Assembly (NCBI GenBank): GCA_902514945.1
Contig: CABXSO010000005.1
Location: 1-59,573 of the forward strand
Direction: 5' to 3'
DNA length: 59,573 bases
Origin: an uncultured Pelagibacteraceae bacterium
GTDB lineage: Bacteria; Pseudomonadota; Alphaproteobacteria; Pelagibacterales; Pelagibacteraceae
Below are positions 30,924 to 39,718 of the stretch, in pieces. The position numbers and the translations under genes are program-made. Each line of letters starts with the position of its first letter. The first letter of the stretch is position 1. The notes beneath the pieces were generated by a model. It saw nothing but the letters and a program-made list of their open reading frames with translations. It was not told the DNA's origin and did no database searches.

Positions 30924-31991
30924 CTAATAAAATAATGCTTTAATAAAAGTCAATTTAGGCATTTTTAAAATTATAGACAAATCTTCAAAAAAATTACTTT
31001 TATTGGATAAAAATTTTATAACAGTCTTTGGTGATGACTTAAACATTTTAAAAAATACATCAGGCATTTTTTCTGGATGTTTTTCAAGAACTCTTAAAAA
31101 TATTTCATCCAAGTATTGATATTTAGCACCAATACAATATTTTCTAGAATTAGTAATATTCTCAATATTTTCTCTTATATACTTGCTATGTTCTTGAATA
31201 TTAAGAAAAGTGTAACCTGTGCTTAATCTAGTCATACCCCCTGCAGTTCCTATATTTATTTTGTTCTTTTCTTTTTTTTCTAGGGGATGAAAGAGAGGTA
31301 TTGCGCCTTGCTCTTTATAATGAATTTTGTAATTTTGTAATTTTAAATGATTTTCAATATAATCTTTGATTTGTCTGTCATAATCTTTTTCTGAATTATC
31401 ATTCATTTTAGATAACCAAGTAGTCTCAATTAAGGCTGATTTTTTTGAAAAGGGCAATGTATAAAAAAAATGAACACTTTCCCTTTGGTCACATTCAAAA
31501 TCCATAAGATTAAAAATTTCTTCATCAAAAAAATTACTTTGAGTCTCAATCTCAACTCCACAAAAATGTTGCCAAAGATTTTTATAATTATTTTTAATAG
31601 ACGGAACACTGTTGAATATAAAAGAGTTTTTAGTATTAACTTCACTTATATGGTTAAAGAAAGAAATATTCTTATTTTGTCTTAATTTGTTATTAATTTT
31701 TTCGTAGAATAATCCACTATCAATACTTTGATATGGAGAGGCCTTACATTCTAGAAAATTTGTTTTATTTGGAATATTGATTGAAAAGTTTACCCAATTC
31801 TTTTTAACACAGTCGTTAAAACTATGTGGTATCACCCTCCAAAAAGACCAAGTCTTATCTCTTTTATACTCAGCCCTTGGCTCTATAATTGCAAGAGTTT
31901 TATCTCTTAATTTTTCATGAATTTCTAACTCATATGCTAGAGATAAACCTGCACAACCTCCACCAATAATAATGTAATCAAATTCTCTCAT
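30924..31991 (-). CDS. crtY: Lycopene beta-cyclase CrtY
   Basis: Flavoprotein converting lycopene to beta-carotene. The N-terminal dinucleotide-binding motif IIIGGGCAGLSLAYELE is at 7-23. KTWSFWRVIP and GTAGGMTRLSTGYTF are CrtY-family blocks. At 355 residues it is slightly short for the family but lacks nothing obvious. It overlaps crtB by 14 bases and is followed by blh after 13 bases. Confidence 0.95.
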   Translation of the reverse strand: MREFDYIIIGGGCAGLSLAYELEIHEKLRDKTLAIIEPRAEYKRDKTWSFWRVIPHSFNDCVKKNWVNFSINIPNKTNFLECKASPYQSIDSGLFYEKINNKLRQNKNISFFNHISEVNTKNSFIFNSVPSIKNNYKNLWQHFCGVEIETQSNFFDEEIFNLMDFECDQRESVHFFYTLPFSKKSALIETTWLSKMNDNSEKDYDRQIKDYIENHLKLQNYKIHYKEQGAIPLFHPLEKKEKNKINIGTAGGMTRLSTGYTFLNIQEHSKYIRENIENITNSRKYCIGAKYQYLDEIFLRVLEKHPEKMPDVFFKMFKSSPKTVIKFLSNKSNFFEDLSIILKMPKLTFIKALFY

Positions 31992-32829
31992 TTAAATTTA
32001 TTTCTTCATTTATTAAAAAATGATTATGCTGGATTTGGTCATCCTTGATCTTAGTAAAAGACAGTTTTATTAGGTCTAAAACTGCGAAAATAGTCTCAAT
32101 TATTTTTTCAAAATTTGAAACATATATTTTTCCTGATTTTTTATAATTTTCATGAGTTTTCTTCTTAAGAATTTTATACCCAATTTTCCTGTAAATCCTC
32201 CTCGCAACTAAAATTGAAAATCTGAAAATTATTGGTATTTCCTTAATAGAGTAAAAAGAGTTATCATAGAAAGTGTCTGCAAGATCTATGGTTGAGGAAA
32301 TTTCCTCAAAATTTTCATTTATATAAAATCGATTTATTTTAGAGTCCTCAATTACATCTCTTGATATATTTGTAAGCTGCATAGCAATACCAAGATCAAC
32401 TGCTGATTTTAGTGAGCTTTTTTTAGTAACTTTTAAAATTTTTGCCATCATTAATCCAACTGTTCCTGCGACTCTATAGGAATAAATTAATAAGTCTTTT
32501 TTTGAATTTAATTTTACTTTAGTTTTGATATCCGATCTAATACCATCTAATAAGTCCTCTATAATCTTCACTGAGATTTCAAATTCATCAATAAGACTCC
32601 ACATGTTTTTAATAATGGGATTATTTAAATTTTTTTGAGTAAAATCATTTTCAAATTGCTTAAATTTAATTTCTTTGATTTCTAATTTTTCTTGATCATC
32701 TGCTATATTGTCTGCAACTCTACAAAAGTCGTATAATGCAGAGCATTTTTTATATGTTTTTTTGGGTAAAAAAAAACCTGCCCAACTAAAAGATTTAGCG
32801 TAAGCCGACAAATAATTTTTATCAGACAT
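31978..32829 (-). CDS. crtB: Phytoene synthase CrtB
   Basis: Condenses two geranylgeranyl diphosphates into phytoene. The first Asp-rich motif is in YDFCRVADNIADD (about 33-45), and the second is in QLTNISRDVIEDSKINRFYI. At 283 residues it is typical. The start shares one base with the crtI stop. The GGPP supplier crtE is not within this window and must be elsewhere. Confidence 0.96.
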   Translation of the reverse strand: MSDKNYLSAYAKSFSWAGFFLPKKTYKKCSALYDFCRVADNIADDQEKLEIKEIKFKQFENDFTQKNLNNPIIKNMWSLIDEFEISVKIIEDLLDGIRSDIKTKVKLNSKKDLLIYSYRVAGTVGLMMAKILKVTKKSSLKSAVDLGIAMQLTNISRDVIEDSKINRFYINENFEEISSTIDLADTFYDNSFYSIKEIPIIFRFSILVARRIYRKIGYKILKKKTHENYKKSGKIYVSNFEKIIETIFAVLDLIKLSFTKIKDDQIQHNHFLINEEINLNERI

Positions 32830-34289
32830 TATAGGATTTTATCTAGCACCTTAGCTGATGAAAGTACTCCAGGCACCCCAGCACCAGGGTGTGTACCTGC
32901 GCCAACAAAATAAAGACCATCATATATTTCAGATTTATTATGAAATCTAAAATATGCTGACTGTGAAAATTTTGGTTGAATTGAAAATCCTGAACCATAT
33001 TTTGTATTTAAATCTTTTTCAAAGTAATCAGGTGTTAAATAGAAATCTTCCACTATATTTTCTCTAAGATTTGGCATTAAATCTTTCTGCATTTTATCAA
33101 TGACCAAATCCCTCATCTTTTGTCCTTCTACATTCCAGTCTATTTTTGATTGATTATTTGGTACTGGGACTAGAACATAAAAACAGTCGTTACCCTCAGG
33201 GGCCATAGATTTGTCAGTAGCAGATGGTCTATGAAGATAATAACTAATATCGTTATTTAACTTCTTATTATTAAAAATATCATCTAAGTGTTCTTTGTAA
33301 TTAGCTCCGAACTTAATTGTGTGGTGTTCAACATTTTCATATTTTTTCTTTGTTCCAAAGTAATAAACAAACAATCCCATAGAGTATTCCATTCTATTTT
33401 TTTTCCATTTAAAAAAAAATGAATTATTTGTATTTCCATTTAACATTTTTTCATATACAGCAGGAGGATCTGCGTTACAAATTACATTGTTAGATTTTAT
33501 TATCATTTGATTACTCAGTTCAACACCAGTAATTTTTTTTTTGTCTGTTATAATTTTAGTAACCTCTTGACCTTTAATTATTCCTATTCCTACCTCTTTC
33601 ATTAATTTTTCAAAACCTTTAATTATATTTCCTGTTCCACCCATTGAGTAATGGATACCCCATTTTTTTTCCAAATATAAAATTAATCCGTAGATAGAGG
33701 TAGTAGTAAATGGATTTCCTCCAACTAGCAGCGGATGCATACTTAACATTCTTCTCAATTTTTCATTTTTAACATACGAAGATACTAAAGAGTATACAGA
33801 TTTATAACTTTTCAATTTTAATAGCGAAGGTAACTGTTGCATCATTACAAATGGTTTATCAAAAGGAACATCGGCAAGTTCTGTAAAACCTTTATCAAAA
33901 ATTTTTTTGGTAAAATTAACTAAATTTTCATAACCCTCAACGTCGTCTTTATTAATTTCTCCAATCTGCTTTTTCATCTCATCTTCATTACCTGAATAAT
34001 TAAATTTAGTTTTGTCCTCAAAGACAAATTGATACCAAACTTTAAGTGGAGATAATTTTATGTAATTTTTTGGGTCTTTTTTAAACAATTCGAATAGCTC
34101 GTTAATCAAATATGGAGCAGTAATTACCGTTGGTCCCCCATCATAAGAAAACCCATTCCTACGAAAAACTCTTGCTCTTCCACCAAGATCTGGATGTTTT
34201 TCTATTAATGTAACTTCATGTCCCTTAGATCTTAAACGAAGAGCAGCAGCTATTCCGCCAAATCCAGAACCTATTACAACAGAATTCAT
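32829..34289 (-). CDS. crtI: Phytoene desaturase CrtI
   Basis: FAD-dependent desaturase turning phytoene into lycopene. The N-terminal Rossmann motif is VIGSGFGGIAAALRLRSKG, followed by the GGRARVF and DGGPTVITAPYL substrate blocks. The C-terminal YFVGAGTHPGAGVPGVL is the bacterial carotenoid-desaturase signature. It has 486 residues. It begins 39 bases after atpF in the same direction, with no terminator or clear promoter between, so read-through from the F0 genes is likely. Confidence 0.97.
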   Translation of the reverse strand: MNSVVIGSGFGGIAAALRLRSKGHEVTLIEKHPDLGGRARVFRRNGFSYDGGPTVITAPYLINELFELFKKDPKNYIKLSPLKVWYQFVFEDKTKFNYSGNEDEMKKQIGEINKDDVEGYENLVNFTKKIFDKGFTELADVPFDKPFVMMQQLPSLLKLKSYKSVYSLVSSYVKNEKLRRMLSMHPLLVGGNPFTTTSIYGLILYLEKKWGIHYSMGGTGNIIKGFEKLMKEVGIGIIKGQEVTKIITDKKKITGVELSNQMIIKSNNVICNADPPAVYEKMLNGNTNNSFFFKWKKNRMEYSMGLFVYYFGTKKKYENVEHHTIKFGANYKEHLDDIFNNKKLNNDISYYLHRPSATDKSMAPEGNDCFYVLVPVPNNQSKIDWNVEGQKMRDLVIDKMQKDLMPNLRENIVEDFYLTPDYFEKDLNTKYGSGFSIQPKFSQSAYFRFHNKSEIYDGLYFVGAGTHPGAGVPGVLSSAKVLDKIL

Positions 34290-34328
34290 TTTGATAATTT
34301 ATAGTTTTTTTTGAAAATTGTAAGTGTA

Positions 34329-34826
34329 TTATGAATTAATATTTTTTAATTCTTCTTTTGTTTCATCTAAATTTTTTTGAAATAATTTATCAAGTTTAGA
34401 TTTATCAACTGAAGTAGTTAATATATTTTTTACAGAATCGACAGCAATTTTAATCGAAGAGTCTTTAATCTCTTTAATTGCAGCATCTTTCATTTGGTTA
34501 ATTTTATTTTCTGCTAGACTTTTTTTAATTTCTGAGGATTTATGAAATTTATCGTTTAATTCAATGATTAGATTATCACCATCTTTTTTTGCTTGTCTTA
34601 AAATTTCTTCTCTTGTTGACTGTGCTGTATCCAACTTTTTTTGCGCATTATCCAATAATATTTTTGCTTCACTTCTGAGTTTTTCACTTTCATCAATCTC
34701 GTTCTTAATATCTAAAATTAATTTATTTAAAATTTCATTAATTTTCTGAGGAACTTTAAGGTAAACTAACCCTCCAAAAAAAATGATAAATGAGACAGCT
34801 ACCCAGAAAGTTGCATCAATTGCCAT
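34329..34826 (-). CDS. atpF: ATP synthase F0 subunit b
   Basis: One of two b-type stator subunits linking F0 to F1. The N-terminal membrane span begins MAIDATFWVAVSFIIFFGG, followed by a charged helical coiled-coil. I chose ATG at 34826, giving 165 residues: it has a good GGAGAT ribosome-binding site (complement of 34834-34839) and the longer open frame back to 34901 runs inside the upstream gene. It overlaps the preceding b' gene by 11 bases. Last of the F0 genes here. Confidence 0.94.
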   Translation of the reverse strand: MAIDATFWVAVSFIIFFGGLVYLKVPQKINEILNKLILDIKNEIDESEKLRSEAKILLDNAQKKLDTAQSTREEILRQAKKDGDNLIIELNDKFHKSSEIKKSLAENKINQMKDAAIKEIKDSSIKIAVDSVKNILTTSVDKSKLDKLFQKNLDETKEELKNINS

Positions 34827-35406
34827 AATATTTATCTCCGTTTTTTTTTGACAAATCATCAACAATTGCAGAAATACTGCTATTATTAATCTCAGATCCA
34901 ATTAATTTTTTAAGTATTTCAGAAGCCATCTCTTTTGCAATTCTATTGATTTTTTCTGGGGCACTTTTTTTCAACACGTTAATTTCTTGCTCAGCTTTTT
35001 CTATTTCCTCATCAATTTGTTTTTCAATAGTTTCTTTCTTAGCATTAATTTCTTTTAAAGCATTTTCTTTGGCATCTCCTAAAATATTTTTCGCATCTGA
35101 TTTACTTTTTAAAACAATATTATCATACTCTTTAAGCTTAGCCTCACTACTTTCTCTTCGCTTATCTGCTGCCTCAATGTTATCTTGTATTTGAGATTTT
35201 CTTAATTCTAAGTTTGAACTTATTTTTGGTAGAATTAATTTTGACAAAATAATATACAGAACACCAAAAGTAAGGGTTAACCAGAATATTTGTGATATCC
35301 AAAACTCTGGATTTAATTGAGGCATGCCTCCGCTTTCAGCTCCAAAAACCTCTTTAAAAAAAAAGAGATTAAAAAATATTGACTGAAAAAATATTTTTTT
35401 AATCAT
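34816..35406 (-). CDS. ATP synthase F0 subunit b' (second b-type subunit)
   Basis: The diverged partner of AtpF, as is usual in alphaproteobacteria and phototrophs. The family block GGMPQLNPEFWISQIFWL is followed by a membrane span and a long charged helix. Ahead of it lie about 24 residues that look like a signal peptide (MIKKIFFQSIFF...EVFGA). The ATG at 35406 is 4 bases after the atpE stop; a TTG 15 bases upstream is the alternative. The 196 residues suit the family. It is often named atpG or atpF2. Confidence 0.93.
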   Translation of the reverse strand: MIKKIFFQSIFFNLFFFKEVFGAESGGMPQLNPEFWISQIFWLTLTFGVLYIILSKLILPKISSNLELRKSQIQDNIEAADKRRESSEAKLKEYDNIVLKSKSDAKNILGDAKENALKEINAKKETIEKQIDEEIEKAEQEINVLKKSAPEKINRIAKEMASEILKKLIGSEINNSSISAIVDDLSKKNGDKYYGN

Positions 35407-35410
35407 TAAT

Positions 35411-35638
35411 TTAAAATGCAAAAAGAATAATTAACGCAACTACTAATCCAAATAATCCTGTTGCCTCTGCAAGCGCAAAGCCTAAAAGCAAATTTGGAAA
35501 TTGTTTTTGTGCTGCTGACGGATTTCTCATAGCACCTGACAAATAATTGCCAAAGATAATTCCGATTCCAACACCGGCACCTGCTAAAGCTATTGCTGCT
35601 AAACCAGCCCCGATCATTTTTGCTGCTTCTAATTCCAT
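35411..35638 (-). CDS. atpE: ATP synthase F0 subunit c
   Basis: Proton-carrying c-ring subunit: a 75-residue helical hairpin with the Gly/Ala-rich first helix (about 8-30), the RNPSAAQK polar loop (38-45) and the ion-carrying carboxylate Glu58 in FALAEATGLFGL. The absence of Gln/Ser/Thr sodium ligands around Glu58 favours protons. It has the strongest ribosome-binding site seen in this part of the window, fitting the many c copies needed per enzyme. Confidence 0.98.
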   Translation of the reverse strand: MELEAAKMIGAGLAAIALAGAGVGIGIIFGNYLSGAMRNPSAAQKQFPNLLLGFALAEATGLFGLVVALIILFAF

Positions 35639-35643
35639 TATGT

Positions 35644-35649
35644 CCTCCT
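35644..35649 (-). promoter_or_regulatory. Perfect AGGAGG ribosome-binding site of atpE
   Basis: The complement of CCTCCT at 35644-35649 is a perfect AGGAGG Shine-Dalgarno sequence five bases before the atpE ATG. Most genes in this window have weak or no such sequence. The strong site probably raises c-subunit synthesis relative to the other F0 subunits made from the same transcript. Confidence 0.85.
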
Positions 35650-35656
35650 ATGTTTG

Positions 35657-36391
35657 TTAATGGTGTAAGTTTAATGCATCGTTTAAATAGATGCAGGTTA
35701 AGATTGCAAAAACATATGCTTGAAGAAAAGCAACTAATATCTCTAAGCCAGTTAAAGCAACCGAAAAACTAAGTGGAAGCCATCCACCAACTACTCCAAG
35801 GCTTATTACAAAGCCTCCAAATACTTTCATCATTGTGTGACCTGCCATCATATTAGCAAAAAGTCTGACTGATAAACTAATAGGTCTGCTTAAATATGAT
35901 ATAATTTCAATAATTACAATTAAAGGTAATAGTACAATAGGTACCCCACTTGGTACAAATAATTTAAGATAACCAAAACCATGTTTAATAAAGCCAATGA
36001 CTGTAACAGCTATAAAAATAAAAGCTGCTAATACGAAAGTTACAATGATATGACTAGTAACTGTAAAAGTGTATGGAATCATTCCAAACATATTACAAAA
36101 AAGAACAAACATGAATAGAGAAAATATAAATGAAAAATAAGGTTTTGCTTTTGAGCCCGCGGTATCACTTATCATTTTTGACACAAAAGTATAACTTATT
36201 TCAGCTAATAACTGAATCTTATTTGGAAGTAATGAATTTTTTTTTGAACCAAGATTAAAGATAACTAAAATAGCCAAAGAACTAATGACCATAAATAAAC
36301 TTGCATTTGTGAACGAAATATCAAAAGCACCTATTTTAATTTCTGGACCAATTCTATAGACTTCAAATTGCGTCATTGGATTTGCTGCCAT
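35657..36391 (-). CDS. atpB: ATP synthase F0 subunit a
   Basis: Stator subunit forming the proton half-channels against the c-ring. It has five or six membrane helices in 244 residues. The essential Arg is in RPISLSVRLFANMMAGH, and the C-terminal LTGLEILVAFLQAYVFAILTCIYL helix is typical. It lies 12 bases after atpI and 18 bases before atpE. Confidence 0.98.
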   Translation of the reverse strand: MAANPMTQFEVYRIGPEIKIGAFDISFTNASLFMVISSLAILVIFNLGSKKNSLLPNKIQLLAEISYTFVSKMISDTAGSKAKPYFSFIFSLFMFVLFCNMFGMIPYTFTVTSHIIVTFVLAAFIFIAVTVIGFIKHGFGYLKLFVPSGVPIVLLPLIVIIEIISYLSRPISLSVRLFANMMAGHTMMKVFGGFVISLGVVGGWLPLSFSVALTGLEILVAFLQAYVFAILTCIYLNDALNLHH

Positions 36392-36403
36392 AAATTTTTC
36401 TAA

Positions 36404-36676
36404 TTATTTTTGCATGTTTTTTGCAGACTTAATTACATTCATTATTCCAGCAACTACACCTACAAAAAAAAATATTAAAATTAACCATGGTTTAGTATCA
36501 AAGGTCTTGTCTAAAATAAACCCAATAATTGTCCCTACAGCAACAGCAGAAACTAGCTCTGTGCTTAACTTAAAAGCAGTTCCAATAGAAGAGGGGTTTA
36601 ATTTTCTTTGATTTTTTTTATCTAACACTTTTTTTTTTGCAATTTCTAAGCGAGTTTTAAATGGATCTTTAGGCAT
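36404..36676 (-). CDS. atpI: ATP synthase-associated protein AtpI
   Basis: A 90-residue protein with a basic N-terminal region and two membrane spans (about 38-58 and 65-83) with the GTIIGFILDKTFDTKPWLIL block of F0F1 AtpI / AtpZ-type proteins. It is thought to help c-ring assembly. It is first of the F0 genes and starts only 14 bases after the smc stop codon, so the F0 genes may be read through from smc. Confidence 0.9.
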   Translation of the reverse strand: MPKDPFKTRLEIAKKKVLDKKNQRKLNPSSIGTAFKLSTELVSAVAVGTIIGFILDKTFDTKPWLILIFFFVGVVAGIMNVIKSAKNMQK

Positions 36677-36690
36677 TATAATTTAGATTT

Positions 36691-39087
36691 TTAAGCGACC
36701 ATACCTTCAGCTTTTTGCAGATCAACGGCAACAAGTTGGCTTATACCTTTTTCTGGCATTGTTACTCCGTATAATCTGTTCATTTTTGACATTGTTAAAG
36801 CGTGATGGGTAACGATAATAAATTTAGTATTTGTAATTTTTGTTAGCTCCTCAAGTAAGCTACAAAATCTTGTAACATTTGCATCATCTAACGGTGCATC
36901 AACTTCATCAAGTACACAAATTGGAGAAGGGTTAGTTAAAAAAACTGCAAATATTAGAGATAATGCAGTCAGTGCCTGTTCTCCTCCAGACAATAAGGTA
37001 ATAGATTGAAGACGTTTACCTGGGGGGCTTACTAACATTTCTAAACCAGCTTCCAAAGGGTCATCAGAGTCTACTAATTCAAGCTTAGCATTTCCTCCAT
37101 TAAACAACTTAGTATAAACTTCGTTAAACTTTCTATTAACTTTATCAAAAGCTTCAATTAATCTCTCTCTTCCTTTTTGGTTAAGTTCATTGATACTATC
37201 TTTTAATTTTACTATAGCGGTTACCAAATCTGTACGGTCTTCCTCCATTTTTTTTATTTCTGTCTCAAATTTATTTGTTTCTTCATCTGCTTTTAAATTT
37301 ACAGAACCAAGTTTTTCTCTCTCTTGTTTTTTCTTATCAAGCAAATCTTCCTGATTTATTGCATCTGGTAATTCTTCTATACCAAATAAATTTGAGTTTT
37401 CTAAAATGTTTTCTTCTGATAAACTTAACTCAGAATTTATTCTGTCAATTAAATCATTTTTTCTTTTTTTTAATCCTTCAACAGTTGCGCCTGAGCTTGC
37501 TTTTCGTTCTCTAATTTGAATTGATTGTTCCTGGATTTTATTAAGTTGTGATCTTAGTGTTTCAATTTTTTCATCAGTCGAATTTATGATAGTTTCATTT
37601 TGACTTTTTTCTTCTTCAGAAATTCTCAGACCTTCCGTTACTTGACCTTTTTTTTCAGCCTGTAATTTTGGTTGATTATCTAATTCATCTAACTGTATAT
37701 TTAATTTATTCTTTCTGTCTATAAGTTCAGTTACCATCTTTTCTGAATTGAGTAATAAGTTTTTCCAACTCTCAATTTCTGTATCAATGATCTTAATTCT
37801 TTCATTTCTTTTTACAGACTCTTTTTTGATGTTTTCATTTTTACTATAACTGCTAGCGTATTCTTGAATTAAAGTCCTAAAATTATCAAGTGAAGATATT
37901 GCCTCTTGATTTTTACCAAAATTAATTTGTTCTTTAATTTTTTCTATTTGAATATTTAATTTTTCTTTAGAAGAATTTAAGTCATTATCAGACTGTTTTT
38001 CTGACTCATAGTATTTTGAGTCAAATTCTATTAGTTCTTTTTTTTCTTCCCTAAGCCTTTTTTCGTTTGAATTTGCGTCTATAACTATTCCTTTTTCTCT
38101 ATCAATGTCTTCTTCTAATGTTTGAAGCGTTTTTTTTATATTTTTAATATCATCTTGTATTCTTGAATTCTGTTCATCAAGACTTTGAAGTTCTAAGTTT
38201 AGTCTTTGTATTTTAGATAAATTTTCAATATTTTTCTCTCTTAAAGGTGTTACTTTATCTGTCTCAGATTTAATTAATGCATCAATTTCTGAAATTCTAT
38301 TATTAAAATCTAAAACCTCGGTCTCTGCTTCAACATTTATTTCATTTTCAATTCCAATTTCTTTATCTATTTCCAATAATTTCAAATAATACAAACCTGC
38401 TTCAATCTTTTTTATTTCTTCAGACATTTTTTTGTATCTCGCAGCCTCTTCGGCTTGTTTTTGTAAATTTACAAGTTGTCTCTCTTGTTGACGTCTTAAT
38501 TCATCAGCTCTTTTAAGATTATTTTCAGCAGCATTAAGTCTTAGTTCAGCTTCATGTCTCCTCACATGTAGACCAGAAATACCCGCAGCTTCTTCAAGTA
38601 TAGCTCTACGGTCTGTTGGTTTTGCTGTCACAAGTGCTCCAATACGCCCCTGGCTTATCATTGATGGTGAATGAGCTCCAGTTGATAAGTCAGCAAAAAA
38701 CATTTGTGCATCACGAGCTCTAACTTCTTTATCATTAATATAAAATTTGGAACCTTTATCTTTTTCTATTTTTCTTCTAACACTAATCTCATCAAATTCT
38801 CTAAATTGAACTGGACCCTCATTCTTGTCGCTCTTTACAGTTACTGACACTTCAGCAATATTTTTTGATGCTTTATTAGATGTTCCTGAAAATATTACAT
38901 CTTCCATTCCGGATCCCCGCATACTTTTTGCTGATGTTTCTCCCATAACCCATCGAAGAGATTCAACAATATTTGATTTTCCACATCCGTTCGGACCGAC
39001 TATTCCAGTTAAACCGTTTTCAATTAAGAAATTAGTTTTATCTGCGAAAGATTTAAATCCATTTAATTGGATTTTTTTAAACTCCAT
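36691..39087 (-). CDS. smc: SMC chromosome-segregation ATPase, short and apparently hinge-less
   Basis: Condensin-type ATPase organising and segregating the chromosome. Both head halves are intact: Walker A GPNGCGKS (31-38), the Q-loop ISQGRIGALV (144-153), the ABC signature LLSGGEQALTALS (698-710), Walker B CVLDEVDAPLDD (724-735) and switch His in VTHHAL. The conserved LGSVNLKADEE block is at 593-603. In between is about 420 residues of charged coiled coil. At 798 residues it is about 350 short of the usual 1150 or so. I see no Gly-rich hinge domain: residues 246-480 contain only two glycines. The ScpA and ScpB partners are not in this window. Confidence 0.93.
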   Translation of the reverse strand: MEFKKIQLNGFKSFADKTNFLIENGLTGIVGPNGCGKSNIVESLRWVMGETSAKSMRGSGMEDVIFSGTSNKASKNIAEVSVTVKSDKNEGPVQFREFDEISVRRKIEKDKGSKFYINDKEVRARDAQMFFADLSTGAHSPSMISQGRIGALVTAKPTDRRAILEEAAGISGLHVRRHEAELRLNAAENNLKRADELRRQQERQLVNLQKQAEEAARYKKMSEEIKKIEAGLYYLKLLEIDKEIGIENEINVEAETEVLDFNNRISEIDALIKSETDKVTPLREKNIENLSKIQRLNLELQSLDEQNSRIQDDIKNIKKTLQTLEEDIDREKGIVIDANSNEKRLREEKKELIEFDSKYYESEKQSDNDLNSSKEKLNIQIEKIKEQINFGKNQEAISSLDNFRTLIQEYASSYSKNENIKKESVKRNERIKIIDTEIESWKNLLLNSEKMVTELIDRKNKLNIQLDELDNQPKLQAEKKGQVTEGLRISEEEKSQNETIINSTDEKIETLRSQLNKIQEQSIQIRERKASSGATVEGLKKRKNDLIDRINSELSLSEENILENSNLFGIEELPDAINQEDLLDKKKQEREKLGSVNLKADEETNKFETEIKKMEEDRTDLVTAIVKLKDSINELNQKGRERLIEAFDKVNRKFNEVYTKLFNGGNAKLELVDSDDPLEAGLEMLVSPPGKRLQSITLLSGGEQALTALSLIFAVFLTNPSPICVLDEVDAPLDDANVTRFCSLLEELTKITNTKFIIVTHHALTMSKMNRLYGVTMPEKGISQLVAVDLQKAEGMVA

Positions 39088-39094
39088 GGGAAGT

Positions 39095-39718
39095 TTATAT
39101 CATTTTTTCAAGAGATTTTTTTAAATTTTTATAATTAAGAGTTTTTTCAAACTTTTTGTCATTTATAATAATCGTAGGAGTAGCATTAACCTTAAATTTT
39201 TTTACACCTTCGATTCGATCATTTAAAACGAAATCTTCAATTTCTTTATCATTAATACATTTTTCAAAATCTATCTTAAAACCTTTTTCTTCAAGAAATT
39301 TCTTTAAATTATTATTAATCTCTTCTGCTGTATTTCCTTTTACCCATTCTTGTTGATTTGAATATAAGCTTTCTAAAATTTCTAAACTTTGATCACTTTT
39401 ACACTGGGAAACTTTTGAAGCATTGAAAGCAGCTACATCTAATGGAAAATGTCTAAATTCAATTTTAGCTAACCCTGTGTCCAAATATTTTTTTTTAAGC
39501 TGAGGATACACATCTTTGTGGAAATCTGCACAATGACTACATGTCAGAGACTCGTATGCTATAATTACAATCTTAGCATCTATATTACCAACTGATATTC
39601 TCTTTATTTCCCCAGATATTTCAATTGAATTGTTTGAAGTTTTATCTGAACTTTTTTTATCATCAGATGGTGAGCATGAGCTTAAAAATATTATTAAAAT
39701 AAATAAAATTTTTTTCAT
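39095..39718 (-). CDS. DsbA/thioredoxin-fold lipoprotein
   Basis: A predicted lipoprotein disulfide oxidoreductase of 207 residues. The signal peptide ends in a lipobox LSSC with Cys15. A Ser/Asn/Lys-rich linker leads to a DsbA-like domain with the CSHC active site (Cys60, Cys63), the helical insert (about 105-150) and the cis-Pro loop NATPTII. The fold suggests thiol-disulfide exchange or isomerisation in the periplasm. It overlaps DUF721/dciA by 4 bases and precedes smc by 7 bases; no functional link to smc is known. Confidence 0.9.
   Translation of the reverse strand: MKKILFILIIFLSSCSPSDDKKSSDKTSNNSIEISGEIKRISVGNIDAKIVIIAYESLTCSHCADFHKDVYPQLKKKYLDTGLAKIEFRHFPLDVAAFNASKVSQCKSDQSLEILESLYSNQQEWVKGNTAEEINNNLKKFLEEKGFKIDFEKCINDKEIEDFVLNDRIEGVKKFKVNATPTIIINDKKFEKTLNYKNLKKSLEKMI

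Noticed and set aside
34827..34901. N-terminal extension of AtpF (25 residues)
   Set aside because: Lies within the b' coding region; the ATG at 34826 has a good ribosome-binding site and the family's usual N-terminus.
37275..37514. Leu/Phe-rich plus-strand frame inside smc
   Set aside because: Antisense of a Lys/Glu coiled-coil region naturally reads as Leu/Phe/Ser. It does not represent a membrane protein.
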